DNA from: Kribbella sandramycini
GTDB taxonomy: Bacteria; Actinomycetota; Actinomycetes; Propionibacteriales; Kribbellaceae
NCBI RefSeq assembly: GCF_013131805.1
Contig: NZ_JABJRC010000004.1
Span: 434,001 to 498,000 of the forward strand
Reading direction: 5' to 3'
Length of the DNA: 64,000 nucleotides
A program made the position numbers and the translations under genes. Numbering within the stretch: position 1 is the stretch's first letter; each line of letters opens with the position of its first letter. Positions 25,885 through 34,403 of the stretch are shown one piece after another. The notes beneath the pieces were generated by a model. That model was not told the DNA's origin. It did not search any database and saw only the letters and a list, made by a program, of their open reading frames with translations.

Positions 25885-26517
25885 ATGCGTCTGGATCATC
25901 TGTCGTACGCGGCCGGCCCCGATGGGTGCCTGGCGACGGTCGAGCGGCTGTCCGCGCTGTTGGGGGCAGAGTTCGTGGACGGCGGGGTGCACCCGCGGTT
26001 CGGCACGATCAACCACATTCTCGCGCTGGAGAACGACCGGTACATCGAGGTGGTCGATGTCCTCGACCACCCGGCGTCCGACAAGGCGCCGTTCGGGCAG
26101 GCCGTCCGCGCTCGCAAGGAGCTCGGCGGCGGCTGGCTGGGCTGGGTGGTCGCGATCCGGGACATGCCGCGGATGGAGCGCCGGCTCGGCCGCGAGGCCG
26201 TCCCGGGCAACCGGCACCGGCCCGACGGGCTGAACCTGACCTGGCGGCAGATCGGCGTCAAAGGTCTGATCGCCGACCCGCAGCTGCCGTTCTTCATCCA
26301 CTGGGACGACCTCGCCGAACACCCGTCCGTCGGCGGCAAGGACCTGCGGCTGACCGCGCTGGAGATCGCCGGCGATCCGGTCCGCGTCACCGACTGGATC
26401 GGCCACCCGGCCGACCACCTGCTCGACGACCTGGACGTGAAATGGGTCGGCCCGAACGGCCAGCCCGGCCTGGTCGCGGCCCACTTCGAGACCCCGAACG
26501 GCGTCGTCCGGATCTAG
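25885..26517 (+). CDS. VOC / glyoxalase-like domain protein
   Basis: A 210-aa protein beginning MRLDHLSYAAGPDGCLATVERLSALLG, the first beta-alpha module of a glyoxalase-like (VOC superfamily) protein of the Glyoxalase_3 type. GVHPRFGTINHILAL and RYIEVVDVLDHP follow, where His and Glu are plausible metal ligands. The substrate is unknown. AAGAAT lies 6 bases before ATG 25885. The stop codon is inside the left arm of a large hairpin shared with the converging acyltransferase. Confidence 0.8.
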   Translation: MRLDHLSYAAGPDGCLATVERLSALLGAEFVDGGVHPRFGTINHILALENDRYIEVVDVLDHPASDKAPFGQAVRARKELGGGWLGWVVAIRDMPRMERRLGREAVPGNRHRPDGLNLTWRQIGVKGLIADPQLPFFIHWDDLAEHPSVGGKDLRLTALEIAGDPVRVTDWIGHPADHLLDDLDVKWVGPNGQPGLVAAHFETPNGVVRI

Positions 26518-26587
26518 GGCGTGTCTCCTGATTCCGCGCCGTGCCGAGTGCAGCGCAGTAGGCGGGGGATCAGGAGACACGCCCTAG
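26514..26587. terminator. Long perfect hairpin with a conserved 32-bp loop core (copy A)
   Basis: A 19-bp perfect inverted repeat (26514-26532 / 26569-26587) encloses a 36-base loop and contains both converging stop codons, so it probably terminates both genes. The first 32 loop bases (26533-26564) are identical to 33103-33134, inside a second hairpin with unrelated arms. The loop itself can form a short inner stem (CCGCGCC with GGCGGGG, one mismatch). Confidence 0.8.
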
Positions 26588-28113
26588 TGCGTGTTCTCGA
26601 GCTCGGTCAGGGCCGTCTCGAGGTGGGTGAGTAGCCGCTGCAGATGCGGGACGGTACGGCGGCAGCCGACCAGCCCGAAATGCAGCTGATGGTCGTAGCT
26701 GGTGACGCTGATGTTCAGCGCCTGACCGTTCATCACGATGCTCGCGGGGTACATGCCGAGCATCCGGGAGCGGTTCCAGTACAGCGGGCTCTGGGCCGGG
26801 CCGGGCACGTTCGAGATCACCAGGTTGTACGGCGGCGCCGTGTGCCCCGCAACCCCCGGGACCACCGCTCCCGGGCCGGCCACCGCGAACCCGAGCGCGC
26901 CGAGCATCAGGTTCTGGACCGGGCTCAGCTCCGACAAGACTCCCTTGCTGTACGCCGTCGACGCCATGATCCGCCGGATCCGCTGCTCCGCATCCGGCTC
27001 GTCCGTCGCCAGATCCGCGATCAGCGTCGACAGCGCGTTACCCCGGCCCGGCGCGTCGTCCTTCCCGCGCAGCGACACCGGAACCATCGCCGTCAGCGCC
27101 TTGTCCGGTAAGGCGTTCTGCTCCAGCAGATAGTTGCGCAAGGCCCCTGAACACATCCCCAGCAACACGTCGTTCAAGGTCGCGCCGGTGATCGCCCGCA
27201 CCTTCTCCAGCCGCTCGATCGGCCACGACTGCGCCGCGAACCGCCGCGCCCCGGTGATCGGCGCGTTGAAGATCGTCCGCGGCGCCTGGAACGCAACCGA
27301 AGAATGCTCATGGCCCAGGGTGCGCACCAGCCCTCGCACGCCGACCGGCGTCAACCCGGCAAGATCCCCCAGCACCCGAGCCACCCCACCCACGGTGTTG
27401 GCAGCACCCCCGAGCGCCCGCCCCGGGGCCCGGCCAACGGCCGCCAGCAACTCCCCCACCGTCGGCATGCCGCCCACTCCCGGGCGCCACGGCGCTCCCG
27501 CGACAGCGTCGGAGGCAGGCTCGGAGCCGCCACTCTCCGCCCACTCGCCACCTCGTGCTCCACCCGCTCCCGCAGGAAGCGCGTAGGTGGCGGGCATGTT
27601 TTCGCGGGTGGGGTCGGTGGTCAGCGTGTCCTGCATCCACTTGAGCGCGGTGACGCCGTCGATCATCGAGTGGTGGATCTTGGAGTAGACGGCGAAGCGG
27701 CGGCCCTGGACGCCTTCGATGAGGTGGATCTCCCAGAGCGGGCGGTGCCGGTCGAGGAGGGTGCCGTGCAGGCGGCTGGTGAGCTCGAAGAGCTCGCGGT
27801 AGCGGCCCGGGCGAGCCAGGCCGGACAACCGCACGTGGTATTCGAGGTCGATGTCGTCGTCGTGCTCCCAGGACCAGTAGCCCAGGTCCAGCGCGCGGTT
27901 GCGGACGCGGCGGGCGAAGACCGGGTTCACCGTGGGCGCGTCGAGCACCTCGTGGTAGAGCCGGGAGACGAAGTCCCGGGTGCCTTCGGGGAAGACGTGG
28001 TCCCGCCCGGCGCCCTCGGGCAGCTCGAACAGCATCAGCCCGCCGACGTGCATGGGTTGCTCCCGGCTCTCGCCGAGCAGGAACATCGCGTCCAGTGGAC
28101 CCACTGCGGTCAT
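26584..28113 (-). CDS. Wax ester synthase / diacylglycerol acyltransferase family protein
   Basis: WS/DGAT-family O-acyltransferase (509 aa, normal length). It opens MTAVGPLDAMFLLGESREQPMHVGG, as usual for the family. The active-site motif KIHHSMIDG (HHxxxDG) is at about residues 146-154. C-terminal hallmarks are LNDVLLGMCSGALRNYL, MVPVSLR, GNALSTLIADL, NLVISNVPGP and the final FGLVGCRR. Members esterify acyl-CoA with fatty alcohols or diacylglycerol to make storage lipid. The frame stays open far upstream of ATG 28113 but encodes low-complexity Arg-rich sequence antisense to the hexosaminidase region; I reject it as coding. Confidence 0.93.
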   Translation of the reverse strand: MTAVGPLDAMFLLGESREQPMHVGGLMLFELPEGAGRDHVFPEGTRDFVSRLYHEVLDAPTVNPVFARRVRNRALDLGYWSWEHDDDIDLEYHVRLSGLARPGRYRELFELTSRLHGTLLDRHRPLWEIHLIEGVQGRRFAVYSKIHHSMIDGVTALKWMQDTLTTDPTRENMPATYALPAGAGGARGGEWAESGGSEPASDAVAGAPWRPGVGGMPTVGELLAAVGRAPGRALGGAANTVGGVARVLGDLAGLTPVGVRGLVRTLGHEHSSVAFQAPRTIFNAPITGARRFAAQSWPIERLEKVRAITGATLNDVLLGMCSGALRNYLLEQNALPDKALTAMVPVSLRGKDDAPGRGNALSTLIADLATDEPDAEQRIRRIMASTAYSKGVLSELSPVQNLMLGALGFAVAGPGAVVPGVAGHTAPPYNLVISNVPGPAQSPLYWNRSRMLGMYPASIVMNGQALNISVTSYDHQLHFGLVGCRRTVPHLQRLLTHLETALTELENTH

Positions 28114-28149
28114 TGCGCGCCTCCGCTCCCCGTCTATCCCAGCTAACAG

Positions 28150-28180
28150 TGCTGAGGGGAGAATTGTTATCCCCTCAGCA
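28150..28180 (-). terminator. Hairpin after the hexosaminidase gene / before the acyltransferase start
   Basis: A perfect 11-bp stem (28150-28160 / 28170-28180) with an AT-rich 9-base loop lies 20 bp past the hexosaminidase stop and about 37 bp upstream of the acyltransferase start. It is probably a terminator; an operator role for the downstream gene is also possible. Confidence 0.6.
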
Positions 28181-28199
28181 TCTGAAAGCTCAGGAAAGA

Positions 28200-29624
28200 T
28201 CAGTCCAACGGACGGTAGTTCACACCGAGGGCCTCGATGCGCGCCAGGTGCGGGCGGAGGCGGCCGAGGAACTCGTCGTACGAGACCTTCGGCGAGCCCC
28301 AGGCGCGCTCGGCCAGGGCGCTGACCCGCGGGAGCAGCATGTAGCCGACCTGCTCGGGGTCTTCCATGTACTCCGTCCAGACGTTGCACTGGGCGCCGAC
28401 GATCAGCGCCGCCTCGGCGTCGCTCAGCCCGGCCGGGATCACCTCGAAGTCGTAGACCTTCTCCAGCGGGATGAACCCACCGATCGCCAGCGGCTCGGTC
28501 GCCGGGTCGCCCTGGTAGTAGTCGAAGTACACCGACTCGCACGGCGTCATCACGGTCTGGTGGCCCGCCTTGACCGCGATCTCGCCGCGCTCGGCGCTCC
28601 GCCACGCCATGATGACGGCGTCCTTCGGGCAGTCGGTCTCGACCATCTCGTCCCAGCCGACCAGCCGCCGGTCGAACTCGGTGAGCACGGTCGCGACCTG
28701 CTCGGTGAACCAGCCCTGCAGCTGGCCGGCGTCGTCCAGCCCGAGGTCGGCCTGGCGCTTCTGCGCCTCCTCCGCGGCCCGCCACTGCACGGTCGGGCAC
28801 TCGTCGCCGCCGAGGTGCACGTACTGGCTGGGGAAGATCTCCAGCACCTCGCGCAGCACGGTCCGGACGAACTCCACGGTCTCGTCGTTCACGTTCAGCA
28901 CGTCGTCGCTGATCCCCCAGTACTGGCGGACGGTCAGCTGCTGGTCGGGGTAGTTGCCCAGCTCCGGGTACGCCGCGATCGCGGCCTGCATGTGCCCGGG
29001 CAGGTCGATCTCCGGGACGACGGTGATCCCGCGCTCGGCGGCGTACGCGACGATCTCGCGCAGGTCGGCCTTGGTGTAGAAACCGCCGTGCCGGGTGCCG
29101 TCGTAGGTGAACTCGGTCTGCCCGTGCGACATCTTGCCGACCATGGTCTCGGTCCGCCACGCGCCGACCTCGGTCAGCCGCGGGTAGGCCTCGATCTCGA
29201 CCCGCCAGCCCTGGTCGTCGGTCAGGTGGAAGTGCAGCGTGTTCAGCCGGTGCAGGGCGAGGACGTCGATCACCTTGAGCACGAAGTCCTTCGGCATGAA
29301 GTGCCGCGCGACGTCGAGCATCACCCCGCGCCAGGCGAACCGCGGCGCATCCGCGATCTGCACGACCGGCACGGCGACCTGACCGTCCGCGGCCGGCTCA
29401 GCGGCGTCCAGCAACTGCCGGTACGTCGTCTCGGCGTGCCGCAACGCGTCTTCGGACCCGGCGGCCAGGCGAGCACCCTCGGCCGTCACGTCGATCCGGT
29501 ACTCGGTCTCGCCGAGGTTCTCCACCACGTCCCGGATCGCTTCGGCGAGCGGATCGGCGCTCACCCAGCTGCCGTCGCCGACAGTCAGCTCACGCGGTGC
29601 AGGGACGATCGCGATCTCGGGCAT
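28200..29624 (-). CDS. Beta-N-acetylhexosaminidase, GH20
   Basis: Glycoside hydrolase family 20 enzyme (474 aa) releasing terminal GlcNAc/GalNAc, as from chitin oligomers. The N-terminal GH20b-like alpha/beta domain covers ~1-115. The catalytic TIM barrel follows, with RFAWRGVMLDVARHFMPK, HLTDDQGWRVEI and the Asp-Glu acid/base pair in YVHLGGDECPT (about 274-275). It ends with AQCNVWTEYM and LSALAERAWG. No signal peptide is visible, so it is probably cytoplasmic. ATG 29624 is chosen because the conserved domain begins there and GGAG is 5 bases upstream. A -35/-10 promoter lies at 29665-29694. Confidence 0.93.
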   Translation of the reverse strand: MPEIAIVPAPRELTVGDGSWVSADPLAEAIRDVVENLGETEYRIDVTAEGARLAAGSEDALRHAETTYRQLLDAAEPAADGQVAVPVVQIADAPRFAWRGVMLDVARHFMPKDFVLKVIDVLALHRLNTLHFHLTDDQGWRVEIEAYPRLTEVGAWRTETMVGKMSHGQTEFTYDGTRHGGFYTKADLREIVAYAAERGITVVPEIDLPGHMQAAIAAYPELGNYPDQQLTVRQYWGISDDVLNVNDETVEFVRTVLREVLEIFPSQYVHLGGDECPTVQWRAAEEAQKRQADLGLDDAGQLQGWFTEQVATVLTEFDRRLVGWDEMVETDCPKDAVIMAWRSAERGEIAVKAGHQTVMTPCESVYFDYYQGDPATEPLAIGGFIPLEKVYDFEVIPAGLSDAEAALIVGAQCNVWTEYMEDPEQVGYMLLPRVSALAERAWGSPKVSYDEFLGRLRPHLARIEALGVNYRPLD

Positions 29625-29664
29625 CCGGACTCCAAGGAAGACAGGGGAGGATTTATGCAACCCT

Positions 29665-29694
29665 ATTCTAAAATTCCGGCGGCTGCTTTGTCAG
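29665..29694 (-). promoter_or_regulatory. Sigma-70-like promoter of the hexosaminidase gene
   Basis: On the minus strand CTGACA (29689-29694), an 18-bp spacer and TAGAAT (29665-29670) each match the consensus hexamer at five of six positions. The start would be near 29658 with a leader of about 34 bases. This is one of the best vegetative promoter matches in the window. Confidence 0.65.
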
Positions 29695-29714
29695 GTAGAT
29701 GAGAGAGTGACCTG

Positions 29715-30923
29715 GTGACCGCTTCCCTGCAGCAGACCACCGTCCGCGTCCTGGTGGCCGGAAACGTGCTGGGCGGTGTCGCCATGGCCAGCGGGTTCGC
29801 CGTCGCCGGGCTGCTCGCCGAACGCATCTCGGGCTCCACCTCGATGGCCGGTCTGGTAGCCACGTCAACCACACTCGGCGCTGCCGCCCTCGCCGTACCG
29901 CTGGCTCGGCTGGCCCGCAGCCACGGCCGCCGGGTGTCCCTGGCTGTCGGCTACGTGATCGGTACGGCGGGCGCCGTCCTCACCATCGTCGCCGCGCAGG
30001 TCAGCTCGCTCGCACTGCTCCTGTTGGCCGGTTGCCTGTTCGGCAGCGGCACCGCGGCCAACCTGCAGTCCCGGTACGCCGCCACGGACGCAGCGGACCC
30101 GGAGCACGTCGCCCGCGCTCTGTCCTTCGTCGTCTGGGGCACCACGATCGGAGTGGTCGTCGGGCCGAACCTGACCGGTGCCGGCGCCACAGTCGGCGAC
30201 TCACTCGGCATCGTGCCGCTGGCCGGGCCCTACGTGTTCTCCGTGGTCGCACTGCTCCTCAGCCTGGTCACTGTCTGGCTGGGCCTCCGCCGACTCCCCC
30301 GGCCGACTCACACCACCGTCGACCGCCAGCCATTGCGGCAGACCTTCCAACGGGTGATGTCCATCCCGCACGCCCGGCTGGGCCTGCTGTCGATCGCTAC
30401 CGCGCATGCAGTGATGGTCGGGGTGATGTCGATGACGTCCGTCCACCTGCAGCACCACGGCGCCTCGCTGACCATCGTCGGCTTCGTCATCAGCGGCCAT
30501 GTGGCCGGTATGTACGCGCTGTCCCCAGTGATGGGCTGGCTGTCCGACAAGCTCGGCCGCATCCCCACTGTCGGCATCGGCCTCGCAGTACTCGCGCTGG
30601 CGATGACAGTCGCCGCCGTCGCACCAGACAGCGCGCACGGCCTCACTGCGCTCGCCCTGGCCCTGCTGGGTCTCGGATGGTCCGCAGTACTGGTTGCCGG
30701 CTCCACCCTGCTCTCCCACTCGGTTCCGGACGACATCCGGACCTCTGTTCAGGGCCTGTCCGATCTGACCATGGGCGCGCTGGCGTCGATCTCCGGGACG
30801 GCGGCCGGGCCGATCCTCGCGGCGCTCGGCTTCCACTGGCTCGCCGTCCTCTGCGGCCTGCTGCTCGTCCCGGTCGCCCTGCTCGCAGCCATGACCAAGC
30901 AGTCCGTAGGGTCTGCTGCGTGA
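29715..30923 (+). CDS. MFS transporter
   Basis: Twelve-helix major facilitator protein (402 aa). Typical features are the loop 2-3 region (PLARLARSHGRRVSLAVGYVIG, motif-A-like) and the second-half equivalent (GWLSDKLGRIPTVGIGLAVLAL). The fold and lack of signature suggest a drug or metabolite exporter. GTG 29715 follows GAGAGAG by 7 bases; an in-frame TGA upstream excludes an earlier start. The stop overlaps the methyltransferase start (GTGA), so the two are co-translated. It diverges from the hexosaminidase gene. Confidence 0.88.
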   Translation: MTASLQQTTVRVLVAGNVLGGVAMASGFAVAGLLAERISGSTSMAGLVATSTTLGAAALAVPLARLARSHGRRVSLAVGYVIGTAGAVLTIVAAQVSSLALLLLAGCLFGSGTAANLQSRYAATDAADPEHVARALSFVVWGTTIGVVVGPNLTGAGATVGDSLGIVPLAGPYVFSVVALLLSLVTVWLGLRRLPRPTHTTVDRQPLRQTFQRVMSIPHARLGLLSIATAHAVMVGVMSMTSVHLQHHGASLTIVGFVISGHVAGMYALSPVMGWLSDKLGRIPTVGIGLAVLALAMTVAAVAPDSAHGLTALALALLGLGWSAVLVAGSTLLSHSVPDDIRTSVQGLSDLTMGALASISGTAAGPILAALGFHWLAVLCGLLLVPVALLAAMTKQSVGSAA

Positions 30924-31615
30924 GCATTGCGGACGGCGGGATCCCCAGCCCGAACATCTGGCACCACCCGCAGGTCTACGAGCTCGAGAACCGCGCGGTC
31001 GACCCGAACGGCGTGATCGCCCCGGCCATGCGCGCCATCCGGGACTGGACCGGCGCGAACGTGCTCGACATCGGCTGCGGGACGGGCTTCCACCTGCCGA
31101 TGTTCGCCGCAACGGCGGGCCGGGTGGTCGGCGTCGAGCCGCACGGGACGCTCGCCGAGGCCGCGCGCCGCCGGACGAAGGACCTGCCGAACGTCGACGT
31201 CCGGCAAGGGACCGCGCAACGCCTCCCGGTGCCCGACTCGTCCGTCGATGTGATGCATGCCCGGTGGGCCTACTTCTTCGGGCCGGGCTGTGAGCCCGGG
31301 CTGGCCGAGCTCGACCGGGTGATGCGGCGCGGCGGGACGGCGTTCGTGATCGACAACGACGGCAGCCGGTCGACGTTCGGCGGCTGGTTCAGCGCGGCGT
31401 ACCCGATGATCAAGGCGCCCGAGGTGGAGCGGTTCTGGGCGGCGCACGGCTGGCAGCGGACGCCACTCGACATGGGCTGGCGGTTCGAGACCCGCGCCGA
31501 TCTGGAGGCCGTCGTCCGGATCGAGTTCACCCCGGCGGATGCCGATCGGTTCCTCGCGGGGCACACCGGCATCGAGGTCGACTACGCGATCAACCTCTGG
31601 AGCAGGACCTTCTGA
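30920..31615 (+). CDS. Class I SAM-dependent methyltransferase
   Basis: A 231-aa protein with GTG start overlapping the MFS stop by 4 bp. The SAM-binding motif I is NVLDIGCGTGFHLPMF (about residues 47-62), with the acidic residue of motif II in VVGVEPHG. Motif post-I is DVRQGTAQRLPVPDSSVDVMHARW and a Methyltransf_11 fold continues. The frame remains open upstream of 30920, but that stretch is antisense-like low complexity over the MFS gene. Coupling with an exporter suggests modification and export of the same small molecule, which is inference. Confidence 0.88.
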   Translation: MSIADGGIPSPNIWHHPQVYELENRAVDPNGVIAPAMRAIRDWTGANVLDIGCGTGFHLPMFAATAGRVVGVEPHGTLAEAARRRTKDLPNVDVRQGTAQRLPVPDSSVDVMHARWAYFFGPGCEPGLAELDRVMRRGGTAFVIDNDGSRSTFGGWFSAAYPMIKAPEVERFWAAHGWQRTPLDMGWRFETRADLEAVVRIEFTPADADRFLAGHTGIEVDYAINLWSRTF

Positions 31616-31648
31616 GTTTTGTCCGTGCCGGGTTATAGGTTGATCGGC

Positions 31649-33046
31649 ATGGCGAAGGTGGCGACGGCCAAGGGCAAACCGGCGTACGCGTGCTCGGAGT
31701 GCGGGTGGACTTCGGCGCGCTGGATCGGGCGCTGCGGCGAGTGCCAGGCCTGGGGCACGGTGGCCGAGGTCGGGCAGGCCAAGGCCGCCCGGATCACGGC
31801 CGGGCCGGTGACATCGCCGGCGATGCCGATCGCGAAGGTGTCGGCGATCGAGGCCGAATCGCGCCCGACCGGGCTCGGCGAGCTCGACCGGGTGCTCGGC
31901 GGCGGCGTCGTCCCGGGCGCGGTGATCCTGCTCGCCGGTGAGCCCGGCGTGGGTAAGTCGACGCTGCTGCTGGAGGTCGCGGCGCAGTCCGCGCGCAGCG
32001 GCCAGCGCACGCTGTACGTGTCCGGTGAGGAGTCGGCGGCCCAGGTCCGGCTGCGCGCCGGCCGCACGGATGCTCTGGTCGACGAGCTCTATCTGGCCGC
32101 CGAGACCGATCTGGGCGCGGTCGTCGGCCAGGTCGACGCGGTCGAGCCGGCCTTCCTGGTGATCGACTCCGTGCAGACGATGGCCCACCCGGAGGTGGAT
32201 GGCGCTCCCGGCGGCGTGACGCAGGTGCGCGAGGTGACGGGCGCGCTGGTCCGCCTCGCGAAGGAGCGGCATATCGCGGTCGTCCTGGTCGGGCATGTGA
32301 CCAAGGAGGGCGCGATCGCCGGTCCGCGGATGCTCGAGCACCTGGTCGACGTCGTCCTCGCCTTCGACGGCGACCGGCACTCCGGCTTCCGGATGGTCCG
32401 CGCGACCAAGAACCGGTTCGGCCCGTCCGACGAGGTCGGCTGTTTCGACATGGTCGACACCGGCATCGTCGAGGTCACCGACCCGACCGGCCTGTTCGTC
32501 TCCGAGCACGCCGAGCCGGTCGCGGGCACGTGTGTGACCGTGATGATGGAGGGCCGCCGGCCGCTGCTCGCCGAGGTCCAGGCGCTGGTCGGCCCGTCGG
32601 CGGCGCCGCAGCCCCGGCGGACGACGTCCGGTCTGGAGTCCCAGCGGGTGGCGATGGTGCTCGCCGTCCTCGGCAACCGCGCCGGGCTGAAACTGCACGA
32701 CCAGGAGGTCTACGTCGCGACCGTGGGCGGGGTGAAGATCACCGAGCCGGTCGCCGACCTGTCGGTCGCGATCGCGGTCGCCTCCTCGGTGATGGATCGA
32801 CCGATCCACCCCGGGCTGGTCGCGATCGGCGAGGTCGGGCTGGCCGGCGAGGTGCGCCGGGTCGGCGGCCTGGAGAAACGGCTGGCCGAGGCGGCCCGGC
32901 TCGGGTTCACCAAGGCGATCATCCCGGCCGACATCCCGAACCGGAGCAAAGACCTGAAGCCGATGGACATCCAGGCCAAGTACGGCCTGCGTACGTTCGC
33001 GGCCCCCGATCTGCCGTCCGCGCTACTGGCCGCCGGTCTCGCCTGA
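31649..33046 (+). CDS. radA: DNA repair protein RadA (Sms)
   Basis: RecA-like branch-migration ATPase (465 aa). The N-terminal zinc finger has Cys 15, 18, 29 and 32 (CSECGW...CGECQAW). Walker A GEPGVGKST is at about 97-105, Walker B is PAFLVIDSVQTM, and the RadA-specific KNRFG motif lies in RATKNRFGPSDEVGCF. The C-terminal Lon-protease-like domain ends LGFTKAIIPADI. ATG 31649 is taken over an upstream TTG; TAGGTT (31636-31641) lies 7 bases before it, suggesting a leaderless mRNA. disA follows two genes on, as in many actinobacteria. Confidence 0.97.
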   Translation: MAKVATAKGKPAYACSECGWTSARWIGRCGECQAWGTVAEVGQAKAARITAGPVTSPAMPIAKVSAIEAESRPTGLGELDRVLGGGVVPGAVILLAGEPGVGKSTLLLEVAAQSARSGQRTLYVSGEESAAQVRLRAGRTDALVDELYLAAETDLGAVVGQVDAVEPAFLVIDSVQTMAHPEVDGAPGGVTQVREVTGALVRLAKERHIAVVLVGHVTKEGAIAGPRMLEHLVDVVLAFDGDRHSGFRMVRATKNRFGPSDEVGCFDMVDTGIVEVTDPTGLFVSEHAEPVAGTCVTVMMEGRRPLLAEVQALVGPSAAPQPRRTTSGLESQRVAMVLAVLGNRAGLKLHDQEVYVATVGGVKITEPVADLSVAIAVASSVMDRPIHPGLVAIGEVGLAGEVRRVGGLEKRLAEAARLGFTKAIIPADIPNRSKDLKPMDIQAKYGLRTFAAPDLPSALLAAGLA

Positions 33047-33083
33047 GCGGTTTGTGTTCCTGACCACACGCCTACGCCGGGCG

Positions 33084-33157
33084 CGAGAGGCGGGTGGGGA
33101 GCTCCGCGCCGTGCCGAGTGCAGCGCAGTAGGCGCGGGGTTCCCCGCCCGCCTCTTG
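33084..33157. repeat. Hairpin with the conserved 32-bp loop core (copy B)
   Basis: A 17-bp stem with two G-T wobbles (33084-33100 / 33141-33157) encloses 40 bases. Bases 33103-33134 are identical to 26533-26564, in the same orientation. The inner stem CCGCGCC/GGCGCGG is perfect here. It follows radA and precedes the fabH-like gene in the same direction, so it could be a terminator or processing site between them. Confidence 0.75.
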
Positions 33158-33274
33158 GACGCGGGATGCCCAGCCGGTGCGGCGGGAACGTACTCTGGGG
33201 TAGCCCCCTTCGGGTTCAGCGCCGAACCCCGTGACCCCGCCCCGGCGTACGCCGGATGACCGCAGGAGCACCAG

Positions 33275-34213
33275 ATGACCGGATCCAAAGTTGTCGCGCT
33301 CGGCCACTACCAGCCCGAGCGGGTGCTGACCAACGCCGAGCTGGCGACGATGGTCGAGACCAACGACGAGTGGATCCAGAGCCGGGTCGGCATCCGCGAG
33401 CGCCGGATCGCCGCGCCGGACGAGCAGGTCGACGAGATGGCCTGGCGGGCCGCCGACAAGGCGATCGCGAACGCCGGCCTGGACAAGACCGAGATCGACT
33501 ACGTGATCGTCGCCACCTGCACCGCGCTGGACCGGTCGCCGAACATCGCCGCCCGGGTCGCGGCCCGGCTCGGCCTGGGCAGCCCGGCCGCGATCGACGT
33601 GAACACCGCCTGCTCCGGTTTCGCGCACGCGCTGGCCACCGCCGACCACGCGATCCGCGCGGGCGCGGCGTCCAAGGCGCTGGTGATCGGCGTCGAGAAG
33701 CTCAGCGACTTCACCGACTGGACCGACCGGACGACCTGCGTCCTGATCGGCGACGGCGCCGGCGCGGCGATCGTGGTCGCCAGCGACGAGCCGCAGATCG
33801 GCCCGGTCGTCTGGGGCTCGGTGCCGGAGATGTCGGACGCCGTCCGGATCGAGTCCCCGGCGAACAAGTTCGCCCAGGAGGGGCAGAGCGTCTTCCGCTG
33901 GACCACCACCCAGCTCCCGGTGATCGCCCGGCAGGTCTGCGAGAAGGGCGGCGTCACCCCCGAGGAGCTCGGCGGCGTCGTCCTGCACCAGGCCAACCTG
34001 CGGATCATCGAGCCGCTGGCCAAGCGGCTCGGCGCGGTGAACGCGGTGATCGCCAAGGACGTCGTCGAGTCCGGGAACACCTCGGCCGCGAGTATCCCGA
34101 TCGCCTGGTCGAAACTGGTCGAGAAGCGCGAGATCCCGTCCGGCGCGCCGGTGCTGTTGTTCGGTTTCGGCGGCGGTCTGTCGTACGCCGGGCAGGTCGT
34201 CCGCACCCCCTGA
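33275..34213 (+). CDS. 3-oxoacyl-ACP synthase III (FabH-like)
   Basis: Thiolase-fold condensing enzyme of 312 aa that starts fatty-acid chains by joining acyl-CoA to malonyl-ACP. The FabH triad is visible: Cys in DVNTACSGF (~112), His in VVLHQANLRII (~236) and Asn in ESGNTSAASIP (~266). TNDEWIQSRVGIRERRI and the C-terminal GFGGGLSYAGQVV are typical. AGGAG is 7 bases before ATG 33275. It stands alone between radA and disA with no other fab genes, so it may be a second FabH or serve a special acyl starter. Confidence 0.9.
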   Translation: MTGSKVVALGHYQPERVLTNAELATMVETNDEWIQSRVGIRERRIAAPDEQVDEMAWRAADKAIANAGLDKTEIDYVIVATCTALDRSPNIAARVAARLGLGSPAAIDVNTACSGFAHALATADHAIRAGAASKALVIGVEKLSDFTDWTDRTTCVLIGDGAGAAIVVASDEPQIGPVVWGSVPEMSDAVRIESPANKFAQEGQSVFRWTTTQLPVIARQVCEKGGVTPEELGGVVLHQANLRIIEPLAKRLGAVNAVIAKDVVESGNTSAASIPIAWSKLVEKREIPSGAPVLLFGFGGGLSYAGQVVRTP

Positions 34214-34403
34214 CACCGCAGCGGACGGCGTTCTTTCGGGGTCCCCGGAGTCCGTTCACGCGGGAATCCGGAACTGCACGGTCCGGATGCACGAGCGCGT
34301 GCACGCGCAGCTGCAAGGTCCGATCGGCCGCGGGCTACCGGGGAGGGGTACCGGGCGGACTTCGCGCCCACGAGTCGCGGACAACCGCATAGACTCAGCT
34401 TCC

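Noticed and set aside
28114..29160. Upstream in-frame extension of the wax-ester-synthase-like gene
   Set aside because: The extension is Arg-rich and lies over the GH20 gene in another frame of the same strand; the family start MTAVGPLDAM is at 28113.
34214..34403. tRNA or small RNA in the fabH-disA gap
   Set aside because: No cloverleaf, CCA end or T-arm sequence; only the disA -10 hexamer could be supported.
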